From: Lingula anatina | Lineage: Eukaryota; Brachiopoda; Lingulata; Lingulida; Lingulidae | DNA length: 25,090 bases | Direction: 5' to 3' | NCBI RefSeq assembly: GCF_001039355.2 | Contig: NW_019774625.1 | Location: forward strand, 1-25,090 | Part shown: positions 1 through 11,207 of the stretch, in pieces | Layout of the letters: every line of letters begins with the position of its first letter | Position numbering within the stretch: position 1 is the first letter of the stretch | The notes under the pieces: generated by a model | Databases searched by the model: none | What the model was told of the DNA's origin: nothing | Seen by the model: the letters and a program-made list of their open reading frames with translations, nothing else | Program-made: the position numbers and the translations under genes

Positions 1-234
1 TCATAAAACACGAACTAAGCATGTCTCATGTGATTTTCGTAGTCGTGTCAACAGAGCCAAGTACTTGTATCACGAATTTAAGGGTGTAAAAAGAAAAAAA
101 AATATTGTATTTAGAACGACGAAAAAATTAAGTGATATTACAGTCATTTCTATTGGCTTTTGCATCAAACCTTTGTTAATTCAACACTGTCACGTTTTGC
201 AGTAAAGGGAATTCAGGGTCGTAGTGTATAAGTA

Positions 235-244
235 TTTATTTATT
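235..244 (-). promoter_or_regulatory. Candidate poly(A) signal, RBR gene copy 1
   Basis: The minus strand carries two overlapping AATAAA hexamers here, about 930 nt past the stop codon at 1171. I found no earlier AATAAA on this strand in the 3' flank. The intervening 245-1170 would be 3' UTR; I see no other gene in it. Confidence 0.3.
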
Positions 245-1170
245 GAAAAATGCAAACCACAGCTTAAATAAATAAAGCAACAATATTCATTGGGACATTC
301 CAAAATTAAATATTGCCATACAGTGTAACAAGACCAAATAGTACCACATTAAACATAACACCTGGTTAGTCAGTGTACTACTACGTGGTAAAGTTGACAC
401 TTTTGGAGATAAAATACAGAAACCAGTTCTGCATAATGCTGAATCCTATACATCATATAGCAACACAAAATAGATTCAAGCTTTCACAAGAATTTACACA
501 CAGTGATCACAGAATCTGCAGTAAAAAAAAAAGAGGAATAAAAACTCATTGCAATGTTTTAGTAAACTAATTATAGTGTAAACAGCATTATGTTGATTCT
601 TCAACAAGTGAAATATAAAATTTAATGATAATAATAATAATAAAATTTAAAACATGTTTAACTGTATACACTTTATCTTACACATGACCCTCCATGACAA
701 ATACTATGATATACAACATCATTTAATTCTAAAAATCAGTTAGGAATGTTCAAATAGCACCTTACAATACCATCAAATGGTACTGAAATAAGACATAACA
801 TTTACATTATATAAATCACATATGTATATCACAGTCTTTAAATATTCTAAAAACATGTATAATAAAGAAATATTGATTTGCCTAAAAGAAAAATCTAACT
901 GAGTTAAAATCAGACAGCTTTAGTCTGCATAAACTATAGAGTTGTGGCAGAAGTTTTTCTTTCTTTTTAATGATTTATCATCCTGCAGATCAAAAGCACT
1001 TTTGTCTCACATTAAAAAATGCCACTGGTGTCACATTGCGACTGATTAAAATGACTGTTGGTGCACTGATATCTCATTTAAGTTTTTGAAAAAATCTAAG
1101 TTTGTGACAAAAAAAGTACATGTGACCAATTATCCTCTTGCCTTCATTGTCTACTAGAACTCTTGAAAGT

Positions 1171-2260
1171 TTATCTCAAATTTAAACAGTTTTCTTTCTG
1201 CAGCTTGACACAAAGTCTTCCCAACTGACGGACACAGTCCTCCCCCATAGTGGACAGCATGGTCAGCCTCTTGACCACTAAGCTGAAGGAAGTCTGGGGC
1301 TGACCACTGGTCATCTGGAATAACAAATACATTAATAAATGGATGAATATGTATACCATTATGTTTTTGGAGGCCATCTTGGAAAAAATGTCCACCAGAT
1401 GTCACTGGGTGCTGGTTCTATATCCCAAAATCCTCAGCTAGTTAGTTATCTGGGTTGTCAACATTCTGAGCAAGATTAGTGCTTGCTTTCACAGAAATGA
1501 AGGATTGTGGTAAATAACAGCTACATTACAGAATTTAGTGTGTTCCGATGTAGACCCAAGGAACATAAACCAATTTCCCACCTTCATTTTTTATATAGAT
1601 TTAATTTCATGTTTTACATAATTATTGCTATTTTTCTAATTCATGTTTTTTTCTCAACCACAAGTTGTCTCTTTAAACTTCCATCACATGAATTTGCTTG
1701 CCACATGAACAGAGCTTAATTTAAGGCTGTTACATCCACCCCCCTCCCCTCTCAGAAAACCCCACCTGTTCTTCACCTACCTGTTCTATTTGTGAGGCAA
1801 AAAAGTCCAATCTTTCCAGACAGCTGAAGAGAAGTTTGTTCTGGGCTAGTTGTCTTCTTGTCAGAGTGCACATGATAGTGTAAACATTTTCCATAACCAT
1901 ATGGTACTAAAAACAAACAGATTGAATGTAGTAAAAAACATTTACTTGTTAAATTTAAACAGCCATATCTTCTACTCTTATTAATACTAATATCTATTTC
2001 TGGTAGTATTTCTGGTTTTCTAATTTTCCTACCTAAAAAAATTACCCAGTAAATTTAAATAGTAATATTTAAAAAAATAAATCAAGTTATATTAAATGTT
2101 TATCTGTGAGTAACTAAGAGTGATAAACCAAGAAAATGTAAAATTCAGAATATGTTATACTTCTTTTGAGAAATAAGCATATCGTTAAAAGAAAAAAAAA
2201 ACTTACCTCAGCTTTAAGTTTGATGACATCATATATGAAATCTGCTGCAGATGGTGTTAC
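1171..2260 (-). CDS. Second copy of the last three exons of the RBR ligase gene (orphan exons)
   Basis: Exons at 2260-2207, 1906-1781 and 1314-1171 encode the same 18, 42 and 47 residues (then TAA) as the last three exons of the complete gene at 4734-3731. Splice sites and phase 0 borders are intact, so this copy is not visibly decayed. No RING or IBR exon precedes it: the repeat runs out at about 2484, and an N at 2567 separates it from the complete gene. It could be the tail of another allele placed next to the first, or a real partial duplication that could act as an alternative 3' end. I favour the first because of the N at the border. Confidence 0.85.
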
Positions 2261-2566
2261 CTGGTTAAAATATGAAGATGTAGCTTACATAATTTAATTT
2301 AAAATGTTTGATCGAAAGACAATGTTTCATATTCCATAGAAAATAATAACTGAAGAGATTTTTTTTTTGCTTGGTTTCAGTACTGTATATAAACGGGGCA
2401 GACAAAAATGACCAAAAATTTGAAGAATGTGCACTCTTAACTTTTTTAATGGCTGATAGAGTGATTAATTCAGTTAATCCCCAGTTTATCTCTTGGCACA
2501 TCTTATTTATAAATTCGAGTCACGTAAGAAACTAATATAGGGTGCATAATATGCATTACTGGGGAT

Positions 2567-2567
2567 N
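2567..2567. other. Single N: assembly join
   Basis: One ambiguous base lies between the two copies of the direct repeat. The sequence after it restarts the block that opens the window. I read it as a contig join. Confidence 0.8.
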
Positions 2568-2568
2568 G

Positions 2569-4956
2569 TTATAAAACACGAACTAAGCATGTCTCATGTG
2601 ATTTTCGTAGTCGTGTCAACAGAGCCAAGTACTTGTATCCCGAATTTAAGGGTGTAAAAAGAAAATAATATATTTTGTATTTAGAACGACGAAAAAATTA
2701 AGTGATATAACAGTCATTTCTATTGGCTTTTGCATCAAACCTTTGTAAATTCAACACTGTCACGTTTTGCAGTAAAGGGAATTCAGGGTCGTAGTGTATA
2801 AGTATTTATTTCTTGAAAAATGAAAACCACAGCTTAAATAAATAAAGTAACAATATTCATTGGGATATTCCAAAATTAAATATTTTTATACAGTGTAACA
2901 AGACCAAATAGTACCACATTAAACATAAAACCTGGTTAGTCAGTGTACTACTGCGTGGTAATGTTGACACTTTTGGAGGTAAAATACAGAAACCAGTTCT
3001 GCGTAGTGCTGAATCCTATACATCATAAAGCAACACAAAATAGATTCAATCTTTCACAAGAATTTACACACAGTGATCACAGAATCTGCAGTAAAAAAAA
3101 GGAATAAAAACTCACTGCTATGTTTTAGTAAACTAATAATAGTGTAAACAGCATTATGTTGATTCTTCAACAAGTGAAATATTAAATTTAACAATAATAA
3201 TAAAAAATTTAAAACATGTTTAACTGTATACACTTTATCTTACACATGACCCTCCATGACAAATGCTATGATATACACCATCATTTAATTCTAAAAAACA
3301 GTTAGGAATGTTCAAATAGCACCAATACCATCAAATGGTACTGAAATAAGACATAACATTTACATTATATAAATCACATATGTATATCACAGTCTTAAAA
3401 TATTCTAAAAACATGTATAATAAAGAAATATTGATTTGACTAAAAGAAAAATCTAACTGAGTAAAAATCAGACAGCTTTAGTCTGCATAAACTATAGAGT
3501 TGTGGCAGAAGTTTTTCTTTCTTTTTAATGATTTATCATCCTGCAGATCAAAAGCACTTTTGTCTCACATTTAAAAAAATGCCACTGGTGTCACATTGCG
3601 ACTGATTAAAATGACTGTTGGTGCACTGATATCTCATTTAAGTTTTTGAAAAAATCTAAGTTTGTGACAAAAAAAGTACATGTGACCAATTATCCTCTTG
3701 CCTTCATTGTGTACTAGAACTCTTGAAAGTTTATCTCAAATTTAAACAGTTTTCTTTCTGCAGCTTGACACAAAGTCTTCCCAACTGACGGACACAGTCC
3801 TCCCCCATAGTGGACAGCATGGTCAGCCTCTTGACCACTAAGCTGAAGGAAGTCTGGGGCTGACCACTGGTCATCTGGAATAACAAATACATTAATAAAT
3901 GGATGAATATGTATACCATTATGTTTTTGGAGGCCATCTTGGAAAAAATGTCCACCAGATGTCACTGGGTGCTGGTTCTATATCCCAAAATCCTCAGCTA
4001 GTTAGTTATCTGGGTTGTCAACATTCTGAGCAAGATTAGTGCTTGCTTTCACAGAAATGAAGGATTGTGGTAAATAACAGCTACATTACAGAATTTAGTG
4101 TGTTCCGATGTAGACCCAAGGAACATAAACCAATTTCCCCCCTTCATTTTTTATATAGATTTAATTTCATGTTTTACATAATTATTGCTATTTTTCTAAT
4201 TCATGTTTTTTTCTCAATCACAAGTTGTCTCTTTAAACTTCCATCACATGAATTTGCTTGCCACATGAACAGAGCTTAATTTAAGGCTGTTACATCCACC
4301 TCCCTCCCCTCTCAGAAAACCCCACCTGTTCTTCACCTACCTGTTCTATTTGTGAGGCAAAAAAGTCCAATCTTTCCAGACAGCTGAAGAGAAGTTTGTT
4401 CTGGGCTAGTTGTCTTCTTGTCAGAGTGCACATGATAGTGTAAACATTTTCCATAACCATATGGTACTAAAAACAAACAGATTGAATGTAAGTAAAAAAC
4501 ATTTACTTGTTAAATTTAAACAGCGATATCTTATACTCTTATTAATACTAATATCTATTTCTGGTAGTATTTCTGGTTTTCTAATTTTCCTACCAAAAAA
4601 AATTACCCAGTAAATTTAATAGAATATGTTATACTTCTTTTGAGAAATAAGCATATAGTTAAAAGAAAAAAAAAACTTACCTCAGCTTTAAGTTTGATGA
4701 CATCATATATGAAATCTGCTGCAGATGGTGTTACCTGGTTAAAATATGAAGATGTAGCTTACATAATTTAATGTAAAATGTTTGATCGAAAGACAATGTT
4801 TCATATTCCATAGTAAATAATAACTGAAGAGATTTTTTTTTTGCTTGGTTTCAGTACTGTATATAAACGGGGTAGACAAAAATGACCAAAAATTTGAAGA
4901 ATGTGCACTCTTAATTTTTTTAATGGCTGATAGAGTGATTAATTCAGTTAATCCCC
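2569..4956. repeat. Direct repeat, copy 2 (matches about 1-2484)
   Basis: This is the counterpart of 1-2484 and is continuous with the upstream exons of the RBR gene. It begins within a base or two of the N at 2567, as expected if two assembled contigs that start at the same place were laid end to end. Confidence 0.9.
2805..2810 (-). promoter_or_regulatory. Candidate poly(A) signal, RBR gene copy 2
   Basis: An AATAAA on the minus strand lies about 920 nt past the stop codon at 3731, at the same place as in copy 1. The stretch 2811-3730 would be 3' UTR. No separate gene is visible there. Confidence 0.3.
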
Positions 4957-6465
4957 AGGCTCCACTGACTCTCACTTCGAATGTACCTTTAAATATCTTA
5001 GCTAAAAACTACCAACTCAGGTGCAAGCACAACAATCTAAAAATCCTAAAAGTATAATTTGTGCAGTTTTTACCTTCATAATGTGGCAGCAGTTCACAGC
5101 GGCTTGTCTTGCATGCTCTGCTCTCCACCTCTTCCACGCTCTGCGATGTCTGAGACACTGACGATAAAACGTGTTGGTTCTTAACATCCACCTGGGTGCA
5201 GAATCTAGTTCGACAGTCTGGAAATAAATACATCATATAAATTCCAGGTACAGGGATCTACTAGACTATGAACTGTAACAGCTGCTGTAGTAAAAAAAAA
5301 AAATTCATCATAAAGGAAGTCAAGGAATAATGAAAAAAATTTATAAATAATCAGTTTGCTAATATCGAGTGTCAAGTAAAAACAAAAAAAAAAGTACGTT
5401 TAGTGACAGAAAATTAGTAACTGGATATATCTTAAGGTTAGCCGTTTTAAGATTAAAGTCAGTTATTATTATTATTATACTTTACTTTTGGAATATAATT
5501 AAGTATAAAAAGCATCAATTTTTGTTAGACAGTCCACAACAAGCTACTGCAGAAAGAGGCTCCACCATGTATCTGAGATTAGGCCTATTCAAATTCAATT
5601 AAAAATTAATAATTCATTTTATAATAGAATTCATTTATCTAAACAGATAAAACTCTCATTCAACTCACGGTTTCTTTTTTGGCCATTGAGGAGCAGCTCG
5701 AATTCAGATGGTTACTAGTCCAGGGTTTTAAACACTCCCAGCAAAAATCTTGTCCACAACGGCAGGTCATGTGTTGACAGCCTCCATTTTTCTGCATGGG
5801 GTAACTGCAGTGAGGGCACTTCTTGACCCTCACATAAAACAAGTAGCTGTCCTCACCCGCGTTACAATTCTTTCCTGTATGTCCTACAGATATGAGGCAC
5901 AATTGTCAGAGCCAGGGATGCTCAATGCATGATGGATATCATTCTTCAAATTTACAAAGTTGCAATTATTTCAATTTTCTAAATCTTTGCTTAAATTCAA
6001 CAGCAGTTTAAAGCTAAGAGCAGTAAAAAAAAAAACTTTTTATTGCTTAAAACTGTAAAACACTAGAGTGGCATTAGAATTAAAATGTGACATATAATAC
6101 AGACGTACCATTCTGTTTAAGAATTTTCTGATAGTTTGCCGCCAAGTCGCAGGTTGCTGGCCAGTGTGCCTCCTCATGGCAGTCGAAACACCAGGTGGCT
6201 CCACAGTCACAACCAACGCAGGGGGTCTGGCCAAGAAAAGCCTGTGTCCTCTGCACCTGGACGGTACGTCCACATTTTGGGTTGGGGCACCAGGCGAGGT
6301 GGGGGCTGGTGTCCACCGCGAGTTCTCGTGTCCTCTGCTCCAGCAGCTGGTAGGCTGGTAACGGCACCAGACAGAGGACGGTGGCCGGGTCAACCAGTTC
6401 TGAACATTTGTACGCCTGAGAAATGAACCCATCAATTCATCAATGTTCAAATGTATGTGAAATTA

Positions 6466-6517
<52 letters not shown>

Positions 6518-9500
6518 ATTGTTTCTCAACTACATGTACTAGTACTACTTTCACTGTATGGATTTCATCAGTCTTACAGTAATTATCTACTGGTATAGAT
6601 AAATTGTGTGGGTGCATGCATGTGTGGAATTTGCTTCTCAACTATCAATTAAAATAAACGAAAAAGAGCAAATCAAAGACTGAACACATTCAGTTTAATT
6701 TTGTCAAAATATGACAATATACATGTAAACTTTGATATAACCCACATATTAAGATAAGATACTGGTGCATTTACATAGTATCCATAAGCACATGTCAAGT
6801 ACTTATTTATTTCTTTGCATCATCATCAACAGAATTTGTTTACAAAATCATAATAATAAATAAATTCACTCACAGGACACACAAGGTTGGCAAAACCTTG
6901 TTTTATGATTGACAGAAGATAATCTCTCCAGCAGTCTACGCAGAACCAGTGTTGGCATGACAACAAGGCAGAAGCTTCCCCATTGGTCAGTTCACTGTAA
7001 CAGATATCACATGACCTGTCGTCTGATGCTGGGGTACAAGATGGCAGACTGGCTGTTTTTCTATGAGAGTTGTCTTGCAGATCCTGGAATAGTTTAATAG
7101 TCTCAGTTCCTGGTTGAAATCTGACAGTATGGACGGCAAAAATATTTCAGTTTTACTTAAAATACTTATATCAATGGTGGATCTTCCAAAAATAAAAAAT
7201 AAATAAATAAAAATAAAAACATGTTTTCAGAAAATGTGAGTCTCTTACCAGTAGATCAATTGCATACTGAGCATTTTAAAGAATTGGAACATTTTTCCAA
7301 GAAAATAAGATTAAATTACAAAATAAAAAATTTTAAAAAAATCTTACCTTTTGGGGGATATCTAAAAGTGACCTCGTTTCCACATCATAATTCTCCATTT
7401 TCCAGCCACAAACTGTCTGCAGAAGTGAAAAGTGAAACTTTTGTGGTGACTGAAATTTCTTTCTGAAATTCTTTCTTTTCTCAGAACAAACGTCAAGTTG
7501 GCCAAGTGTCTGTACAATATTTTCTACAACATCATGGAAAGGGCATGGTCCTGTGGAAGCCAAGTCAAACATTGTACTCTGAAGAACATCTGCTGTGTTT
7601 GATGAAAGGTCACCCTTTACTTGTACCCTAAAAAGCAGAAAAATATTAGTAATTGGGGTATAACAAGAAAAAGCAGGAAAAGCATATTTCAGACAATTAC
7701 TAATAGTACATGTAACTTTGCTAATGAAGTTTAATTCGGAAAACTACAGTCCTTATTTCTTAGTTTTCTTCTCATATTTTACAATTTTTCCTTTTTATCT
7801 TAAATCTGCTACACTCATGTATTTCTCCATCAGCATTGCAAAAAATAAAATGAAATAACTTGCAAGTCTGTTTACTAACCTTAATTGCACAACACCAGTA
7901 CTAGTATCTTTCTGAATATCAAAGTCACAGAAATCCCAACCATTATCACAAGTATCACCAAGACCACCATGTCCAATACTGCCTAGTGACTCAGCGATGA
8001 TAAACATCGAGATTTCTTCCTCTTTCCCAGAACTGATGTCCTTGCTGATATCGATGACAAACCGACGGGGGACTGTATAAGACTCTCTGTACCTGCCACC
8101 AAAGTACTGACGCATGACACTGTCACTGATGCTGTCTGTTGTCACGGTGATGTCGCTTACAGCGTGATGAGTGTCAGTGTCATCAAATGCACTATTGATG
8201 ACATCCTGGGTGACATTGACACTATCTTCACCTGTGTCTTGGTCATTTTTATCACTGACATTGTACTCATCATTTCTGGAGTCCTCATCAATAAGAATTA
8301 CCATGCTTCCCTTTGAGTGAAATTTTACAATATCACTACCACTCATGATTAGGTTAGGGTGGGTGGCTTTTACCCTAGAGGAATTCCTTTTTTCTTTTTT
8401 CATGGACTTTTTCTTGAGAGAAACATTTGTCAGGAAATCAGATAAAGTAAACGGTCTAGTAATTTTTTCTGCTTGCTTATAAGTTTTATATGGATTGTCT
8501 TGATCATCAGTGCCGTCTACAGGACCACTGGAATAATAGCCCTCATCTTGATCAGCAGTGACATCTTGTGAACAAACAGAAACATTTTCTTCATCCAAAA
8601 GAATTTCATCATCTAACCAGTCAACTCCGTCATATGATTCCCATTTTTTACAATAATGATACCAGGTCAGATCAGGGTTGTTTCGTCTGCCTTTTCCCTT
8701 GGACTTTGCTTTATTCAATGGCCATGACCTATCTATAATTAAAAAAAAAAATAATTGACAAAATTATTACTCCAGAAAAATTGACTTGCACTGCATAGGT
8801 ACAGTCCTTGCAAATGTTACGTGGAAGGTGATGACGACTACTGTCCTTATAGAATACAACAGAAATCATTATTTTCTTTTAAATAAATGGACCAGTACTG
8901 GTAGAGTAACCTGTAATTTAAAAGGGGGATGGGGGAAGGGGGTTTGAAAACATGGACCTGTTTACCCTGGCCCCTTAGTTGATCTTAACTGAGAAGTAAT
9001 ATAAAACTGCACATTTTGAGTCATGACCTCCTGAACCCCCCCCCCCCAGCCCCTTCCCCCTTCAAACCACGCCTGGTGCCTGCCCAGGTATCAGTTTAAA
9101 GAAATACAGTATTTCTCCCAACTGAGGGGACCTTCTTTTCAGAGATGACTGGTCAAACCCCTTGCTCCACCCTGTATACAAACATGCCAAAGTCCAGACT
9201 GACTCAACTTACCCCATCTGAAGGGACCATCTTTGCACAGCATGTGAGCCACAGGTCTCGTGGGATAACAGACTTCATATCTCAGTTCTGCAGGACCATC
9301 TGTCGGTACATGAGGACTGGCATATGGAAACATCTCTCTGGGAATTGTCAAGAAAAACTGTCAATAAAAGTACAGTTTTCCCTGAACATTTACAATGTGT
9401 ACACATTTTAAGAAAATAATGTTTAGATATAAGATTTCTAGTAGACTTTCTTGATATTTTGTATATATACTGTTTGTACCTTTCAGTTTCAGCATTTTCC

Positions 9501-10138
9501 TTCTCTTCCTGTGGCTGCAACATCACCTGGTGCCTTTGAGCTCCTCTTATTTTTCTAAGGGTGTTGTTCTTCCTCTTTTCCTTCATTCTATCCCGTGTTG
9601 TTTTTCCCACTGAATTTCTCGCCATGCCATTGCGTCTCAGATCAGTGATATAACTTCTTTTACTCTTGGGGTACGTGCTAGGAAATTTTCTTTTGCTGTC
9701 ATGATAACCAATACAGTCCGCTATGAACCGGTTTCTACGAGGACTAATCATTGATGAATAGGTAGAGCGCTCAAACAATGTCAGCTTGGACTTTTCCACT
9801 TCCTGAGCATCTGCATCACTGATAGCTTCCTTAACAGTTCCGGGAAGAAGCCAGCGTTTCCTTTTATTCAGAGAATACAAAACATCCAGTCCATTGTAAC
9901 GCGCATTCAGTCTCAAGCCGCCATCTTGAATAATGTCAGTAAACTCTCCTTCGATCTCCCTGTGATAGTCCTCTCGATCATCACTAAACAAGCGTGTTAA
10001 GATTTCTTTAATGATGTAACCACCCTTGTACTCCGAGGTGTGATGCTGTCTCCAACACTTCTGCACCGACACCCATGGTCCAACTTTTGGCATAGAACAG
10101 CCTGTGTTCAGGCCTTGCTTGCTCCTCTTTAGCACCAT
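3731..10138 (-). CDS. RBR-type (RING1-IBR-RING2) E3 ubiquitin ligase, complete, 11 exons
   Basis: Coding exons in transcript order: 10138-9480, 9337-9213, 8732-7880, 7627-7348, 7083-6874, 6415-6109, 5883-5669, 5217-5074, 4734-4681, 4466-4341, 3874-3731. All have GT/AG borders and compatible phases; they total 3117 nt, giving 1038 aa plus TAA. RING1 shows C664-x2-C667, C682-x-H684-x2-C687-x2-C690 and C708-x4-C713. The IBR shows C752-x4-C757, a CVGCDC cluster at 775-780, C785-x2-C788, H793 and C798. RING2 shows C834-x2-C837, NGGC with the expected catalytic thiolester C847, then C852, C854, C859 and C862. Known for the family: RBR ligases take ubiquitin from E2 onto the RING2 cysteine and pass it to a substrate. 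The N-terminal half is basic (exon 1), then acidic and Ser-rich (exon 3), with no ankyrin or ubiquitin-like domain that I can see. The C-terminus (884-1038) looks helical and may be Ariadne-like. The nearest named relative is unclear. Confidence 0.9.
6468..6513. repeat. (GT)n microsatellite
   Basis: About 23 uninterrupted GT units lie in the intron between RBR exons 5 and 6, some 50 bases upstream of the exon 6 acceptor on the minus strand. Confidence 0.97.
8924..9060. repeat. G-run / C-run inverted pair in an RBR intron
   Basis: Three runs of five or so G at 8924-8942 face a C-rich block at 9036-9060. An exact 11-base inverted match (GGGGGAAGGGG at 8931-8941 with its complement at 9050-9060) could form a stem around a loop of about 108 bases. 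The pair lies in the intron between RBR exons 2 and 3. Confidence 0.6.
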
Positions 10139-10853
10139 GCTGGTTATTTTACTGTATGCAACTTTCTTCTATGTGAAACTCTGGATAATAATATTATAAA
10201 TAATAAAAATAATAATAATCACAACAACAACAACAACAATAATAATAATAACAACAAAAACAAAAACGACTGGTTCTTAAAATGGTCTTCATTTCACATG
10301 TTTGAGGCCTTTGCTTTCATGCTTTAGCAAGGCGTCAAAAACAATATCGTCAACAGGAGTGCTATACTAACATAAGAATTCCGTGAGCACTAACAATGAT
10401 ACCGAAGACGTAGGGAAGTTTTAAGTTTGTTTATGAAGTTACCACTTTAGTCACCTCTTTACCTATGCTCTCTTCCCCTTCACCCTCCAAATATTAATGT
10501 TTATATACATCTTCGCTTTTATATTCATGTCCCGATGGTGTCAGCAAAAAAACTATGAAGCCACCGTGGTGCAACATTCGTGGTGCAACAACCGGATGTT
10601 TTGATAGGTGGTCAGCATTAACAGCCTACCTAGGCTTTGATTGGTTGAAAAAAAAACTCTTACTGGACAAATATGAAAATCAACAAAAAATATAGACCAG
10701 TTGCTGGGTTGTATTCCTAAAGAATTTAATGCTTTTCATTTAATGAATTTTTATTCAACGTTGATTTATCTAGATTTATCCGTTTTTTGTTACCTATATT
10801 GGATCTGTAGCATCTTGAAGCACCCCCCTACCGACGGAAAGTTTGTTTATAAC
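10139..10853. promoter_or_regulatory. Intergenic region between divergent RBR and membrane-protein genes
   Basis: The two start codons (10138 minus, 10854 plus) point away from each other and are 715 bases apart, so this stretch must hold both 5' UTRs and at least one promoter. It contains an AAT/AAC-rich simple repeat at about 10188-10266. It also has a pair of direct repeats, GTGGTGCAACA, at about 10566-10595, followed by CCGGATG. I see no convincing TATA box. An open frame runs into the membrane-protein start from about 10701, but the ATG at 10854 gives a much better signal peptide. Confidence 0.55.
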
Positions 10854-11168
10854 ATGGCACTAGGAGTCGGCGGTGCTATTTTTATAGCTCGCATTTTCTT
10901 CGTGATACTGCTGTTCCAGAAATATTTGGTGGGTATTTAAAGACGTAGATTGGATGGTGCATATGGCTTATTGGAGAATTATAATGAAAAGACGCAATTG
11001 CCTTTTTTTAAATACGATTTATCCTTAGAACTTGCTCGAATGTTTAACCGAGTTCTTGATTATCATGAGCACTCGCATTTCACATATACAGGTATATGTA
11101 CTGTATTTCACATTATCATATATGACTTGATTTTTCTTACCCCACCATCCCCTTCACCACAAACACAC

Positions 11169-11207
<39 letters not shown>

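Larger units (their letters stand above)
1..2484. repeat. Direct repeat, copy 1 (matches about 2569-4956)
   Basis: Apart from the first few bases, this stretch matches the block that starts just after the N at 2567, in the same orientation, with scattered substitutions and small indels. One larger difference is about 90 extra bases at roughly 2057-2147. Similarity stops after the CCCCAG at 2480-2485. The remaining 2486-2566 does not match the other copy. The repeat contains the last three exons and 3' flank of the RBR gene. Confidence 0.9.
2261..3730. other. Gene-free stretch across the repeat junction
   Basis: This holds the intron sequence upstream of the orphan exon at 2207-2260, a unique tail at 2486-2566, the N at 2567, and the 3' flank and UTR of the complete RBR gene. 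The short open frames here lack coding character; one uses intron sequence beside the exon. Confidence 0.6.

Noticed and set aside
6136-6426. Plus-strand open frames of 65-96 residues opposite the IBR exon
   Set aside because: They are shadows of the minus-strand IBR exon at 6109-6415, which has zinc ligands and matching splice sites.
10701-10940. Longer open frame of 79 residues ending in the signal peptide of the membrane protein
   Set aside because: The second copy has an indel and sequence changes in the upstream part that break the frame, while the ATG at 10854 is kept in both and gives a proper signal peptide.
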